A DNA stretch of 64,000 bases, from the NCBI RefSeq assembly GCF_024699965.1, contig NZ_JAJOMZ010000004.1, positions 1 through 64,000 on the forward strand, written 5' to 3'. Of the stretch, positions 1 to 10,681 are shown piece by piece (within the stretch, counting starts at the first letter, position 1; every line of letters begins with the position of its first letter). The position numbers and the translations under genes were made by a program. This DNA comes from Flavobacterium sp. J372 (lineage in GTDB: Bacteria; Bacteroidota; Bacteroidia; Flavobacteriales; Flavobacteriaceae). The notes below the pieces were generated by a model. That model made no database searches. It saw nothing but the letters and a program-made list of their open reading frames with translations, and was not told where the DNA came from.

Positions 1-1507
1 AGGTATTATAAGCTGTTGTGTAAATATTCCCTGCCCGTTATTCTTATAACAAAATAGAGAAGTATAGCTGCCTTGCATAAAATATGTGCTGTTCGCCATA
101 ATGTCGAGGTCGCCGTCATTATCTATATCAACAAGCGTGGCATTACATGCGCCATTCAGAGAAGAGGTGATCGCCAATATTCTGGTTTCCTGTAAAGCCC
201 TGCCCGTTATTATTTTTGGTACCAAGTAATCTTCTTGTCGGTTCCAGATGATACCACAATATCTATATAGCCATCACCATCAATATCGCCTGTATCCGCT
301 TTATTAGGGTCAAACACTGCGCTGGTGATGTTCACTTCGCCATTAAAGCCATCCGGCGTGTTTTTATACCATGACAATTTCGTAGTCCGCATTTCTTGCA
401 ACAACTATCAATACTTTCGTTGGTTTCATGTGGCCAACCGCAACAAATTGATGATGCCGGCCATATTTTGGGCGATAACCTGCCCAGCGCGCCACAATAC
501 TCCATTTCGCCATGTTTAAGGCATTGTACCAGGGCCACTTTACCTGTTTCCCTTCTCGACAAGCCAATGTCGTGTTTATCATCATTGTCCAAAGTCGGCG
601 GTTTCCAGCCAGAACCAATCATAGCTATTATTTGCCGTTAGTGGTGAAACCAGGGTTTGCCTCGCATCAAACGATGACCATTATTATTGTTTTTGTACCA
701 CACCAAACTTTTCAAGGAAAAGCTTGAATCCTGTTCCCATCTTATAAATACAATATCTTCATTACCATCACTATCCATATCAGCAGCTGCGATATTAAAA
801 CCTATAGATGCTGTATCTATAGGTTGCATTGCTGCAAAATTCCCGTCCCCGATATTTTTAATTAAACCCATTGTATTTACATGGTTATACACAATATCCG
901 GAAGACCGTCATTAGTGAAATCTGAGCATGTAAACACTATAGTTGCATCACTAAGTTGGGCAATTACAGTGGGCGAAGCGAAATTCTGCCCGTTAGTATT
1001 TTTAGACCAGCAAACAGCATTATTTTTTATAAACACAAGATCAGGTTTTCCATCAGCATCTATATCAGATAAATAAAGGTTTACATCTGCAATGGTATTG
1101 CCAAGACTAGCTATCATCACTACAGGAGCAAAATTACCTGCTCCGTCATTCTTGATAAAACCTATGTGTGCTGACTGACTTTGTTCACTATATCTATGGA
1201 AAATAATGTCCTTGTCTCCGTCACCATCAATATCACCTGTAATAAATCCGCGCATTGACTCACCTGTAAGTATAGTTTTACCCCGGCCAAATGTACCATG
1301 TCCATCAATATTTTTATGCCATAGGATTTTTGTTGACCCCTTACTTACAACATCATTTTTACCATCACCGTCAATATCTGCAATTGCAGTATACATCAAA
1401 TGAAAGTCGCCGGATGTCTCGTCTGTTATTATTTCCCGTGCAAAACCCGTTTGGGCTTGAGCTGCCCCGCAAATCGCTAAAAACACAAGCGTAAAAATTT
1501 TCTTCAT
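1..1507 (-). pseudogene. VCBS/FG-GAP repeat secreted protein, broken by several indels, 3' end outside window
   Basis: The N-terminal 289 codons (1507 down to 638) are open and start with a signal peptide (MKKIFTLVFLAICGAAQAQ). They contain repeated calcium-loop motifs of the form DIDGDGKND, typical of VCBS/FG-GAP beta-propeller repeats in exported Bacteroidetes proteins. Each repeat ends in a WYKN-like strand. Below 638 the same repeat type continues, but the frame changes at least five times: DNDDKHDIG near 570, EIVMV near 365, DIDGDGYIDIV near 270 and DIDNDGDLDIM near 100 lie in different frames. Some changes are in short homopolymers and some are not. The gene runs off the left edge. It is either a decaying gene or a poorly read stretch; function beyond a surface or secreted propeller is unknown. 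Confidence 0.7.
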
Positions 1508-1650
1508 AAAGTGATTTATTCTGCCGCGAATATAGCATATTGTTTTGATTTACAGCAAACAAAATACAAGCGACCGATATGTGGACTGTTTTACAAGCAC
1601 ACTAAATAAAGACTAAGCTGGAAAATTTCAGAATTTCAAAGAACGTTTGC

Positions 1651-1710
1651 AAGACTTGAAAAACTTTGAAAACTGAAGACTTTGAAACTTGAAGACTTGA
1701 AAAATGAAAC
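1651..1710. repeat. Degenerate GAAGACTTGAAAA intergenic repeat in a 484-base gap
   Basis: The gap 1508-1991 has no plausible gene. Its notable content is a run of imperfect copies of AAGACTTGAAAA and ACTTTGAAA between about 1651 and 1710, with the 13-mer AAGACTTGAAAAA at 1651-1663 and 1692-1704. The rest is AT-rich spacer leading to the dxs promoter. Similar CAAGTTT-type tracts occur near 6270 in this window. Confidence 0.5.
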
Positions 1711-1967
1711 CTTAACTTTCTACACTGCAAAATTACGGCGGCTATTTTGAACCGGCGTTACAAAACCCTTTCAAAAGTTACCGTTCATCGATTATTTTAT
1801 AAGGAAGAATTTTCTTGCATTTTTTTTAATTGAAAAACATATTGAACAGCACCTGTTAAAGAAGTGTTAATCGCTGCTCTGCAAAAATTCAAAAGTGAAG
1901 GCAAATAAGGCAATTTATTGTTCAGGTGTTAAATTCTGTTAAAACGAGGCGCGAAAATTAATTATCG

Positions 1968-1975
1968 TAACTTTG
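1968..1975 (+). promoter_or_regulatory. Candidate -7 element of dxs promoter
   Basis: TAACTTTG matches the Bacteroidetes -7 consensus TAnnTTTG and ends 16 bases before the dxs ATG, so the leader would be very short. No clear TTTG -33 box is seen at the usual 17-23 base spacing, so support is partial. Confidence 0.45.
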
Positions 1976-1991
1976 TTTTTTATACCACAAA

Positions 1992-3761
1992 ATGCCGGGC
2001 AAAATTTTATCAAACATCAACTCCCCAAAAGACATTAAACAGCTTTCAATTAGCGAATTACATCAGTTGTCGCATGAGTTGAGGGAGTTTATAATTGATG
2101 TGGTTTCGGTTAAAGAGGGGCATTTGGGTGCGAGCCTGGGCGTTGTAGAGCTTACTGTTGCCCTGCACTATGTTTTTGACACCCCTAATGACCTGTTAAT
2201 CTGGGATGTAGGCCACCAGGCGTACGGCCATAAGATACTCACTGGCCGCCGAGACAGCTTTGACACCAACCGTCAGCTTGGCGGTATCAGCGGCTTCCCA
2301 AAACGCGATGAGAGCGAATACGATGCTTTTGGCACAGGCCACTCAAGCACTTCAATTTCAGCAGCTCTGGGCATGGCGCTGGCCTCAAAATTAAAAGGTG
2401 ATTCTGAAAAAGTACACATTGCTGTGATTGGTGATGCCTCGATAGCATCAGGAATGGCTTTTGAGGCCCTGAACCACGCCGGGATGACCGATGCCAACCT
2501 GCTGGTGATACTCAACGATAATTCCATTGGCATTGACCCGAGCGTTGGCGCACTCAAGCATTATCTCACAGAGGTAAAAGCAGGCCGTAATCCGCGCCAA
2601 AACAACATGATACGCTCGCTGAATTTCAATTATAGCGGACCTATTGATGGCCATAATCTTGAAGTTCTGGTTGCCGAACTTAATCGGCAGAAATCACTGA
2701 AAGGCCCACGTTTCCTGCACATTGTTACAACCAAAGGCAAAGGCATGAAACTGGCTGAGGAAGACCAGGTGAAGTACCACGCCCCGGGTAAATTTAACCG
2801 CGAGACTGGTGAAGTTTTGCCGGTTAAAAACGAAGGGCTTCCGCCCAAATACCAAGATGTTTTCGGGTTAACCCTGGTTGAGTTGGCGCAGCAAAATGAT
2901 AAAATCATCGGGATTACGCCGGCCATGCCATCGGGCTCGTCTATGAAATTTATGATGGAGGCTTTCCCGGATCGTGCCATTGACGTTGGCATTGCCGAGC
3001 AGCACGCCGTAACCCTCTCCGCAGGCCTTGCCAGCCAAGGAATGACGGTGTTTTGCAACATCTACTCAACCTTCCTGCAACGGGCATATGACCAGGTTAT
3101 TCACGATGTGGCTTTGCAAAATTTGCCTGTTATTTTCTGCCTTGACCGCGCCGGGCTGGTTGGCGAAGACGGCGCTACACATCACGGTGTTTTTGATATT
3201 GCCTACCTCAGCTGTATACCTAACCTTATCATTTATGCACCGCGAAATGAGTCTGATTTACGAAACATTTTATATACCGCCCAGCTTGGGCTGCCCCACC
3301 CCATTGCTATTCGCTACCCGCGTGGCCGTGCAGAAAACGCCGACTGGCTGAAGCCGTTTGAACGCATTGAAATAGGTAAGGCACAACAGCTGAAGTCCGG
3401 TAGTGAAGCTGCGATTTTAAGCACGGGTACAATCGGCAACAATGTTACCAAAGCGCTTGCAAATAGTAGTAGCGCTGATAAGTTTTCGCATTATGATTTT
3501 GGGTTTATAAAGCCGCTTGATGAAGAGCTCTTACATAAGATTTTTGCAGAATTCAAATCCATCATTACTATTGAAGACGGTACCGTTATCGGCGGTTTCG
3601 GCAGCAGCATTACGGCCTTTGCTGCAAAGCATAACTACAGAGCTGCTATCAGGGTTTTAGGGATTCCGGACAACTTCATTGAACACGGAACAGTAACCGA
3701 ACTGCAACAAATTTGCGGTATAGACGTTAAATCACTTACCGATATTTTTTCGGCTTACTAA
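1992..3761 (+). CDS. dxs: 1-deoxy-D-xylulose-5-phosphate synthase
   Basis: This is a thiamine-diphosphate transketolase-like enzyme that condenses pyruvate and glyceraldehyde 3-phosphate, the first step of the MEP isoprenoid pathway in the cytosol. Visible landmarks are GHQAYGHKILTGR near residue 75, GTGHSSTSISAALGMA near 115, the cofactor-binding GDASIASGMAFEALNHAG with the following NDNSIGI near 150-180, the catalytic-glutamate motif DVGIAEQHAVTLSAG near 335, and DRAGLVGEDGATHHG near 385. At 589 residues it is slightly shorter than the roughly 620-residue enterobacterial enzyme. The chosen ATG follows the -7 element directly. The DUF3078 gene follows after 38 bases, so the two are probably cotranscribed. 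Confidence 0.95.
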   Translation: MPGKILSNINSPKDIKQLSISELHQLSHELREFIIDVVSVKEGHLGASLGVVELTVALHYVFDTPNDLLIWDVGHQAYGHKILTGRRDSFDTNRQLGGISGFPKRDESEYDAFGTGHSSTSISAALGMALASKLKGDSEKVHIAVIGDASIASGMAFEALNHAGMTDANLLVILNDNSIGIDPSVGALKHYLTEVKAGRNPRQNNMIRSLNFNYSGPIDGHNLEVLVAELNRQKSLKGPRFLHIVTTKGKGMKLAEEDQVKYHAPGKFNRETGEVLPVKNEGLPPKYQDVFGLTLVELAQQNDKIIGITPAMPSGSSMKFMMEAFPDRAIDVGIAEQHAVTLSAGLASQGMTVFCNIYSTFLQRAYDQVIHDVALQNLPVIFCLDRAGLVGEDGATHHGVFDIAYLSCIPNLIIYAPRNESDLRNILYTAQLGLPHPIAIRYPRGRAENADWLKPFERIEIGKAQQLKSGSEAAILSTGTIGNNVTKALANSSSADKFSHYDFGFIKPLDEELLHKIFAEFKSIITIEDGTVIGGFGSSITAFAAKHNYRAAIRVLGIPDNFIEHGTVTELQQICGIDVKSLTDIFSAY

Positions 3762-3799
3762 AATTACCGACTTTTGCACCGAATTAAAACCGTTTCCCG

Positions 3800-4750
3800 A
3801 TGAAGTTCAGGGTATACCTCACTACAGTAGTGTTTTTGGCGTTTTTTTTTCAATTGAAAGCACAGGTGCTTATTACTACAACCCTGCCTGATACCATTAC
3901 TTACTGGACGAAAACCAATACCGTGGGCCTTGACATAAACCAGGTAGCTTTTGTTAACTGGAGCGTAGGTGGTAATAATTCGGTTGCCGGGCTTGCCAAA
4001 GGCGCTTTCATCAGGAAATACACCAAAGGCAACCTCAACTGGAATAATGAGCTAATACTGAAATATGGGCTTAACAGTCAGGAAGGGCGTGAGATGCGAA
4101 AGACAGACGACCAGATACAAATGAACTCGACCTTCGGCTACCGCACAGACACGATATCTAACTGGTACTACAGTTCAAAATTTACTTTTAATACCCAGTT
4201 TGCCAACGGTTATGCCTACCCTAATACCGATATTGAAATCTCTGCCCCATTTGCACCTGCTTATATTTTCCTGGGTGTTGGTACAGAGTACATCCGCAAA
4301 GACCTTGGGCTTACTGCTTATTTCTCGCCTCTTACTGAAAAGACTACTTTAGTCCTGAACCAGATGCTTGCAGATAAAGGTGCATTTGGGGTTGATGGTG
4401 CCATTTATGACAGTGAGAGCAATAAATTACGAGACGGCAAAAAGTCGCGTACTGAAGTTGGTATACTTGTAACCAACCAGATAAAGCGCCCAGTAGCTAA
4501 AAACATAAAAATGGATCACCGTATAAGTTTCTACAGCGATTACCTGAACAATTTCGGGAATATTGATGTAGACTGGCAGCTGTCGCTTGATATGACCGTA
4601 AATGAATATGTGAAGGCCAACATAGGCACCCATATTATTTATGATGATGATATAAAAGCTACCGAAGAGCGTGATGGCGGAGTAGTGACCGTAGGCCCGA
4701 AACTTCAGCTGAAGCAAATACTAGGGCTTGGGCTGAGCTATACTTTTTAG
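3800..4750 (+). CDS. DUF3078 outer-membrane beta-barrel protein
   Basis: This 316-residue protein has a signal peptide (MKFRVYLTTVVFLAFFFQLKAQ) and then alternating aromatic and polar strands. It ends in LGLGLSYTF, a C-terminal phenylalanine typical of outer-membrane barrels. The segment QVAFVNWSVGGNNSVAGL near residue 50 is the recognisable DUF3078 signature. The molecular function of the family is not known. It lies 38 bases behind dxs and ahead of the convergent dgt gene, an arrangement I recall as common in flavobacteria. Export to the outer membrane is inferred from the signal and barrel pattern. Confidence 0.85.
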   Translation: MKFRVYLTTVVFLAFFFQLKAQVLITTTLPDTITYWTKTNTVGLDINQVAFVNWSVGGNNSVAGLAKGAFIRKYTKGNLNWNNELILKYGLNSQEGREMRKTDDQIQMNSTFGYRTDTISNWYYSSKFTFNTQFANGYAYPNTDIEISAPFAPAYIFLGVGTEYIRKDLGLTAYFSPLTEKTTLVLNQMLADKGAFGVDGAIYDSESNKLRDGKKSRTEVGILVTNQIKRPVAKNIKMDHRISFYSDYLNNFGNIDVDWQLSLDMTVNEYVKANIGTHIIYDDDIKATEERDGGVVTVGPKLQLKQILGLGLSYTF

Positions 4751-4775
4751 TCAGATTTTTCGATTATTAGATCTT

Positions 4776-4830
4776 TCGACAGCATGACTATTTCAACAAT
4801 TGACCTCTTCGATTACTCGACAGCATGACT
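4776..4830. repeat. 14-base direct repeat between convergent genes
   Basis: TCGACAGCATGACT occurs at 4776-4789 and 4817-4830, and related TCGAACAGTCGA sequence follows to about 4912. It fills the 163-base gap between DUF3078 and dgt. No T-run terminator is obvious. Confidence 0.5.
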
Positions 4831-4913
4831 GTCTGAATGCTTATTCTTCATATACTTGGTAATTCGAACAGTCGAAATCGAATATCCAACTTTCGAAGAT
4901 GTCGAACAGTCGA

Positions 4914-6257
4914 TTATTTGTTCCCTGTTATCATATTGTACAACAGCACTGCCTTACCATCGGTAAGGGTTGATACAAAGTGGCAGATATGCAGCAGCCT
5001 GTCATATAAGTTCATTTTTTCGGTGATGAACTTTTCGGGAAGCATTTTCAGCAGCAGGTTGTCATAATTTCCCGCGGTGCCGTCATACTTTTTGTTGTAA
5101 GCGGTACAGAAGCTATCCAGAAGTACATTAATCATCCTGTAACCCATTATCTCCTTTTCTACTACTTCACGGCTTTGGTAGATATTCTTCACGCTCAGAT
5201 TGATGATATCACGCATTTGTGCAGTATATCTGCCCTGATTTGTGAGCGCGTGGGGATATTTACCTTCCAGTATCAATTCTTCGTTCTCAAGGAAGGTGCT
5301 TACCGCATCGCTGATAAGGCTGCCTATTGCCAGTGCACGCAGGTAGCTCAGGCGGTCTTCCTTAGTTGTCAGCGTATTATATTTGGCTGCGTCTATAGAA
5401 TCTTTTACCAGTTTTATGAGGTATTCCAGGGCAAATTCTTCAGGAATTAGGCCCAGGTTGATACCGTCTTCAAAATCGATAATGGTGTAACAGATATCAT
5501 CGGCCGCTTCAACCAGATACGCCAGCGGGTGACGCTCATAACCTATATCTCCACTTGTTTTATTCGGAATCATTCCCAGCTCTTTCGCCACGTCCTGAAC
5601 AAACTCTTTATCGCATTGGAAGAACCCGTACTTCTTATCAGATATATTGGCAGTCGGCTTTTTAGGAAGCGATTCTTTGGGGTATTTCATGAAAGTGCCA
5701 AGCGTGGCATATGTGAGGCGTAGGCCGCCCTCAACGCCGGGGCGTGATGATGTAAGCAGTGTGAAACCGTTGGCATTGCCTTCAAAATCAATCAGGTCCT
5801 GCCACTCTTTATCAGTAAGCTTATCACGGTACTGCTGCCCGTTGCCGGTTTTAAAATACTCGCCAATAGCTTTCTCACCCGAATGCCCGAAGGGTGGGTT
5901 GCCAATATCATGTGCCAGCGCCGCCGCTGCCACAATAGCCCCAAAATCGTTCATATGGAAACCATGCACTTCGCTTAAGTATGGATGCTTCTCTATGATT
6001 TTCTTGCCTACCAAACGCCCAAGTGAACGCCCAACTACACTCACTTCAAGGCTGTGCGTGAGGCGGGTGTGCACAAAGTCGGTTTTAGAGAGCGGTATCA
6101 CCTGCGTCTTGTCCTGCAGGCTGCGGAACGCCGACGAGAATATAATACGGTCATAGTCCACCTCAAAGCCGAGGCGGGTATCATCCTGTTCTTTACGTAA
6201 ACGCTTGCTTGTATCGCCCTGCCTTTTAAGAGACAGCAGCTGTTCCCATTGCATCAT
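4914..6257 (-). CDS. dgt: Deoxyguanosinetriphosphate triphosphohydrolase (dGTPase)
   Basis: This HD-superfamily enzyme cleaves dGTP, and often other dNTPs, to the nucleoside plus triphosphate. Motifs seen are RLTHSLEVS near residue 65, the metal-binding AHDIGNPPFGHSGEKAI near 115-135, and HPLAYLVEAADDICY near 245. The length of 447 residues fits the bacterial dGTPase family. Two adjacent ATGs open the gene; the second (6254) is equally possible. It is the last gene of the minus-strand run nrdB-nrdA-RDD-small protein-dgt, so synthesis and removal of dNTPs lie side by side. Confidence 0.93.
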   Translation of the reverse strand: MMQWEQLLSLKRQGDTSKRLRKEQDDTRLGFEVDYDRIIFSSAFRSLQDKTQVIPLSKTDFVHTRLTHSLEVSVVGRSLGRLVGKKIIEKHPYLSEVHGFHMNDFGAIVAAAALAHDIGNPPFGHSGEKAIGEYFKTGNGQQYRDKLTDKEWQDLIDFEGNANGFTLLTSSRPGVEGGLRLTYATLGTFMKYPKESLPKKPTANISDKKYGFFQCDKEFVQDVAKELGMIPNKTSGDIGYERHPLAYLVEAADDICYTIIDFEDGINLGLIPEEFALEYLIKLVKDSIDAAKYNTLTTKEDRLSYLRALAIGSLISDAVSTFLENEELILEGKYPHALTNQGRYTAQMRDIINLSVKNIYQSREVVEKEIMGYRMINVLLDSFCTAYNKKYDGTAGNYDNLLLKMLPEKFITEKMNLYDRLLHICHFVSTLTDGKAVLLYNMITGNK

Positions 6258-6334
6258 GGAGTTTTTGTTTCAGGTTTAAGGTTTCAAGTTACTCACTCTT
6301 GCAGCAAAACTTGTGGCTTGTGCCTTTTGGCTAG

Positions 6335-6583
6335 TTACTCTTCTTTACGTGGTGTTTTTACGAACTTCTTATCAGCCAGTACAAAATCCTTTGACTTCAT
6401 TGGGTAGTCGTGATAGCTGATATCGCTTGGGTTTTCAATCACCGAGCGTATCGTTATCTTATCGCCTTCCTTAAAGCTATTCACCACTATTTTATAATCC
6501 AGCAGGTACTCGCCACAGTGGTAGTTGCCTTTCTCATCTTTTCCGATAATGCCGGTGTATATATCCTTTTTATCTTTTGACAT
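6335..6583 (-). CDS. Small hypothetical protein
   Basis: This is an 82-residue, soluble, lysine-rich protein that begins MSKDKKDIYTGIIGKDEKG and ends KFVKTPRKEE. I do not recognise the family. There is no signal peptide or membrane segment. It starts three bases after the RDD gene stop, so the two are almost certainly translated from one message. Downstream, 77 bases separate it from dgt. The spacer contains a CTTGTGGCTTGTGCCTTTTG-type sequence that recurs in inverted form near 50515. Confidence 0.6.
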   Translation of the reverse strand: MSKDKKDIYTGIIGKDEKGNYHCGEYLLDYKIVVNSFKEGDKITIRSVIENPSDISYHDYPMKSKDFVLADKKFVKTPRKEE

Positions 6584-6586
6584 GAT

Positions 6587-7060
6587 TTATTCTGATTTGC
6601 CTATATCATCGAAAGAATTTTTCCGACTCATTGCTTCATTATACAATTTAATATCAACTACATAGGTGTTAGAGAAGTTGTCGTGCCAGCCATACGCGTC
6701 ATCACCAATAAAAGATAATGCCTCAAAAGGTATCAGCCTGCACAATGTACGCAGCACAATTGTCCCAAAAGATGGTTTTGAACCGTCGGCCATTACAACC
6801 ATTGTCCCGGTGATTAACTTCCCTACCGTCCTCTGGAAAATTGATTCCGTTACAATGAAGTAAATCATTAATAGCAGCAGGCTGTACATGATATCTTCGA
6901 GCGTAGTCACAGTCTCAATCCAGGCCGTAAATCCTTCGGGATCTATTACAATCGCGATAAAACTCAACACGAACACAATCACATACCGGAAAATTAGGTC
7001 TATCACAAAATTCCCGAATCGCTTGCTTTTTACAGCAAGCACATCATCTGTTATTTCCAT
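6587..7060 (-). CDS. RDD family membrane protein
   Basis: This 157-residue membrane protein has three hydrophobic segments: one after SKRFGNFVIDLIFRYV near the start, one near residues 60-75, and a less certain third. The RDD signature is visible as an early Arg plus Asp (R14, D21) and a late Asp (GWHDNFSNTYVVD). RTVGKLITGTMVV and RTLCRLIPFEALSF match the family closely. The biochemical role of RDD proteins is mostly unknown, with ion transport proposed for some. It lies 67 bases after nrdA and 3 bases before the next gene. Confidence 0.8.
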   Translation of the reverse strand: MEITDDVLAVKSKRFGNFVIDLIFRYVIVFVLSFIAIVIDPEGFTAWIETVTTLEDIMYSLLLLMIYFIVTESIFQRTVGKLITGTMVVMADGSKPSFGTIVLRTLCRLIPFEALSFIGDDAYGWHDNFSNTYVVDIKLYNEAMSRKNSFDDIGKSE

Positions 7061-7127
7061 AAGGTGTTTTCAATCAAATAAGGAGCAGTTGCCTGCCCCT
7101 CATTTTCTGTTTGTGTTTGTTTTAAGG

Positions 7128-9548
7128 TTAAGATCCGCACATTTCGCAGTCTTCAGGGTCAGCATTGCGTGAACGCTCAAGCATCGCCCTGAACTCTGCC
7201 GCACTCATGCCTTCTGCTTCCGCCTCAACGGTTACAACTTCAGGCATTGCGGCTGCAACCGGTGCAGGCTCAGCTTTTTTATCGTTATTCAGCGTAAATT
7301 TAATAGCATCAACCGCGCTCTTCGTCCTCAGGTAATACATGCCTGTTTTCAGGCCGCTCTGCCATGCATAGAAGTGCATCGACGTAAGCTTGGCAAACGT
7401 AGCGCCCTCCATAAACAGGTTAAGTGACTGGCTCTGGTCAATGAAGTATCCGCGCTGGCGAGACATATCAATGATGTCTTTCATACTCATTTCCCATACG
7501 GTTTTATACAGCTCTTTTATATCAGCCGGGATGCCTTCAATATTCTGGATTGAACCATTTGCCCTCATGATCTCCTGTTTCAGGGTCTCGTTCCACAAGC
7601 CAAGGCGCACCAGGTCTTCAAGCAGGTGCTTGTTCACCACAATGAACTCGCCCGAAAGTACGCGGCGCGTGTATATGTTTGATGTATAAGGCTCAAATGC
7701 CTCATTGTTGCCCAGTATCTGTGATGTAGAAGCTGTAGGCATTGGCGCCATAAGCAGTGAGTTGCGCACGCCATGCTCCATAACTTCTTTACGAAGCGAA
7801 GCCCAGTCCCAACGCCCGCTAAGGTCGCTGTCATTAAGCCCCCAGAGGTTATACTGGAACTCGCCCTGAGATATTGGCGAACCTGCAAATGTAGAGTATG
7901 GCCCTTCTTCTTTCGCCATTTCCATAGATGCGGTAACGGCGGCAAAGTACATGGTTTCAAATATTTCCTGGTTTAGCTTTTTAGCCTCATCACTGGTGAA
8001 TGGCAGGCGCATAAGTATAAATGCATCCGCAAGGCCCTGCACACCCAAACCAACCGGACGGTGGCGCATGTTACTGTTCTCGGCCTCTTTCACCGGATAG
8101 TAGTTCCTGTCAATAACCTTGTTAAGGTTACGGGTTACGCGCTTAGTAACCTGGTATAGGTAATCGTGGTTGAATTTGCCATCTTCAACAAACATTGGCA
8201 GTGAAATTGAAGCCAGGTTACATACGGCAACCTCATCAGGCGCAGTATATTCCATAATTTCCGTACACAGGTTTGATGAACGTATAGTACCAAGGTTCTT
8301 TTGGTTTGACTTGCGGTTAGCGGCGTCTTTGTAAAGCATGTATGGCGTACCGGTCTCGATTTGAGACTCCAGTATTTTTTCCCAAAGCTCACGTGCCTTA
8401 ATGGTCTTACGGCCACGGCCCTGTGCTTCGTAAGATGTATACAGCGCTTCAAACTCATCGCCATAAACATCATATAGTCCCGGGCACTCGTTAGGGCACA
8501 TCAGCGTCCAGTGTGCATCTTCCTGCACGCGCTTCATAAACAGGTCACTTGTCCACATTGCGTAAAACAAGTCACGTGCACGCATTTCTTCTTTACCGTG
8601 GTTTTTCTTCAGGTCAAGGAAATCCATGATATCAGCATGCCATGTCTCAATGTACACAGCAAAGCTTCCCTTGCGCTTACCGCCGCCCTGATCAACATAA
8701 CGTGCAGTGTCGTTAAACACACGCAACATCGGCACAATACCGTTTGATGTACCGTTTGTACCGCGGATGTAAGAGCCTGTAGCCCTCACGTTGTGTATAG
8801 AAAGGCCTATACCACCCGCCGACTGCGATATCATGGCTGTTTGCTTCAGCGTGTCATAAATACCTTCAATACTGTCATCGCGCATGGTCAAAAGGAAGCA
8901 AGACGACATCTGCGGCTTTGGCGTACCCGCGTTGAAAAGCGTTGGCGTAGCATGGGTAAAATATTTTTTAGACATCAGCTCATACGTTTCTATAGCTGAG
9001 TCTATATCGTTCAGGTGGATACCTACAGATACACGCATAAGCATGTGCTGCGGGCGCTCAGCAATCTGGCCGTTCACCTTAAGCAGGTATGAGCGCTCAA
9101 GTGTTTTGAACCCGAAATAATCATAGTTGAAGTCGCGGTTGTAGATGATGGTTGAGTCCAGCTTTTCAGCATTGGCCATAATCACTTCATACACTTCGTC
9201 AGAAATAAGCGGAGCCTCCTGGTTGGTGCGGGGGTTCACGTACTTATACATGTCGTGCATGGTTTCAGAGAACGACTTCTTGGTATTCTTATGCAGGTTG
9301 CTCACAGCTATACGTGCAGCAAGCTGGGCATAGTCAGGGTGCGTAACCGTCATAGATGCCGCCGTTTCAGCTGCAAGATTATCCAGCTCACTTGTAGTAA
9401 CGCCGTCATACAGGCCTTCAATCACGCGCATGGCTACCTTTACCGGGTCTACCAGCTCGTTAAGCTCATAACATAATTTCCTTACCCTGTCGGTAATCTT
9501 ATCAAACATTACCGGCTCTCTTTTACCGTCTCTCTTTACTACATACAT
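7128..9548 (-). CDS. nrdA: Ribonucleoside-diphosphate reductase alpha subunit (class Ia)
   Basis: This is the large subunit that reduces ribonucleoside diphosphates to deoxy forms together with NrdB. An ATP-cone regulatory domain fills roughly residues 1-95 ([19 protein letters not shown]). The catalytic barrel shows PQMSSCFLL (redox cysteine) and SNLCTEI near 430 with EVAVCNLAS following. The substrate-binding [21 protein letters not shown] lies near 610. The C-terminus DCEMCGS carries the CxxC shuttle pair. At 806 residues it resembles the eukaryote-like class Ia subgroup. The nrdB gene lies 63 bases upstream on the same strand. Confidence 0.96.
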   Translation of the reverse strand: MYVVKRDGKREPVMFDKITDRVRKLCYELNELVDPVKVAMRVIEGLYDGVTTSELDNLAAETAASMTVTHPDYAQLAARIAVSNLHKNTKKSFSETMHDMYKYVNPRTNQEAPLISDEVYEVIMANAEKLDSTIIYNRDFNYDYFGFKTLERSYLLKVNGQIAERPQHMLMRVSVGIHLNDIDSAIETYELMSKKYFTHATPTLFNAGTPKPQMSSCFLLTMRDDSIEGIYDTLKQTAMISQSAGGIGLSIHNVRATGSYIRGTNGTSNGIVPMLRVFNDTARYVDQGGGKRKGSFAVYIETWHADIMDFLDLKKNHGKEEMRARDLFYAMWTSDLFMKRVQEDAHWTLMCPNECPGLYDVYGDEFEALYTSYEAQGRGRKTIKARELWEKILESQIETGTPYMLYKDAANRKSNQKNLGTIRSSNLCTEIMEYTAPDEVAVCNLASISLPMFVEDGKFNHDYLYQVTKRVTRNLNKVIDRNYYPVKEAENSNMRHRPVGLGVQGLADAFILMRLPFTSDEAKKLNQEIFETMYFAAVTASMEMAKEEGPYSTFAGSPISQGEFQYNLWGLNDSDLSGRWDWASLRKEVMEHGVRNSLLMAPMPTASTSQILGNNEAFEPYTSNIYTRRVLSGEFIVVNKHLLEDLVRLGLWNETLKQEIMRANGSIQNIEGIPADIKELYKTVWEMSMKDIIDMSRQRGYFIDQSQSLNLFMEGATFAKLTSMHFYAWQSGLKTGMYYLRTKSAVDAIKFTLNNDKKAEPAPVAAAMPEVVTVEAEAEGMSAAEFRAMLERSRNADPEDCEMCGS

Positions 9549-9611
9549 ATGGCGACATTTTTTAGGTTAGAACTGGCAGCATAGCTGCATATATAATGGT
9601 TTGTTATCTTA

Positions 9612-10591
9612 TTAAAAATCAGCATCAAAGCTTATTTTCTGCGAGTCTCCGCTTTCTTTGTTGAGCACGCCCGCCTTCTGGTATTCGCTTACGCGCTTCT
9701 CGAAGAAGTTGGTTTTCCCCTGAAGCGAGATCATATCCATGAAATCAAACGGGTTGCCGGTGTTGAACTGCCTTTCACAGCCAAGCTCTACAAGAAGCCT
9801 GTCGGTTACAAACTCAAGGTACTGTGTCATCAGCACGGCATTCATCCCGATAAGGCTCACCGGAAGCGACTCGGTAATAAATTCACGCTCAATGTTAAGC
9901 GCATCTATCAATATTTCTTTTATCCTGTCTTTCGATACTTTATTTACAAGATGGTGGTTGTGCAGGTGCACGGCAAAATCACAGTGAACACCTTCGTCTC
10001 GCGAAATCAACTCATTTGAAAAGGTTAGGCCCGGCATCAACCCGCGTTTCTTCAACCAGAATATAGAGCAAAATGCACCTGAGAAGAAAATACCCTCAAC
10101 GGCCGCGAACGCAATAAGCCTTTCGGCGAAAGAGTCGCTTTTAATCCATTTCAGCGCCCATTCCGCTTTTTTCTTGATGGCGGGAAACACTTCAATAGCA
10201 TGGAACAGTTTGTCTTTTTCAGCCTCATCTTTCACATAAGTATCAATAAGGAGCGAGTATGTTTCGCTGTGTATGTTCTCCATCATGATCTGGAAACCGT
10301 AGAAAACTTAGCTTCCGGATACTGCACCTCGTTTACGAAATTTTCTGCGAGGTTCTCATTCACAATACCGTCTGACGCCGCAAAGAACGCCAGGATATGC
10401 TTGATGAAATACTTTTCGTCAGGGCTGAGTTTAGTGTTCCAGTCTGTAATATCCTGGTGCAGGTCAATTTCTTCAGCAGTCCAGAAACTAGCCTCCATTT
10501 TCTTGTACCAGTCCCATATATCATGGTGCTTGATAGGGAAAATTACGAAGCGGTTTTTGTTTTCCTGTAAAATTGGCTCTATTGCAGACAT
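9612..10591 (-). CDS. nrdB: Ribonucleoside-diphosphate reductase beta subunit, frame broken by one missing base
   Basis: Two pieces (10591-10283 and 10286-9612) join into a normal protein of about 326 residues. The break is in a T-run (AAAA at 10303-10306 on the plus strand). One more base restores [19 protein letters not shown]. Iron and radical residues are present across the join: Asp in [11 protein letters not shown], Glu, His and radical Tyr in ENIHSETY, Glu in EGIFFSGAF, and Glu and His in RDEGVHCDF. This is the diiron-tyrosyl radical subunit that partners NrdA. Because the gene is essential and no other copy is visible here, a sequencing indel is much more likely than a real lesion. 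Confidence 0.93.
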
Positions 10592-10681
10592 ATTATTTTG
10601 ACTTTAATTTTATTATTTGTATGGCGATTTTACCGCCGGAGTAGATTACAAAGATTGGCATTTGAAAAAGAAAATGAAAGC

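Noticed and set aside
9612..10591. nrdB as a pseudogene or as two genes
   Set aside because: A single-base run-length change restores all iron ligands and the radical tyrosine in one protein, and the gene is essential, so an indel error is the simpler reading.
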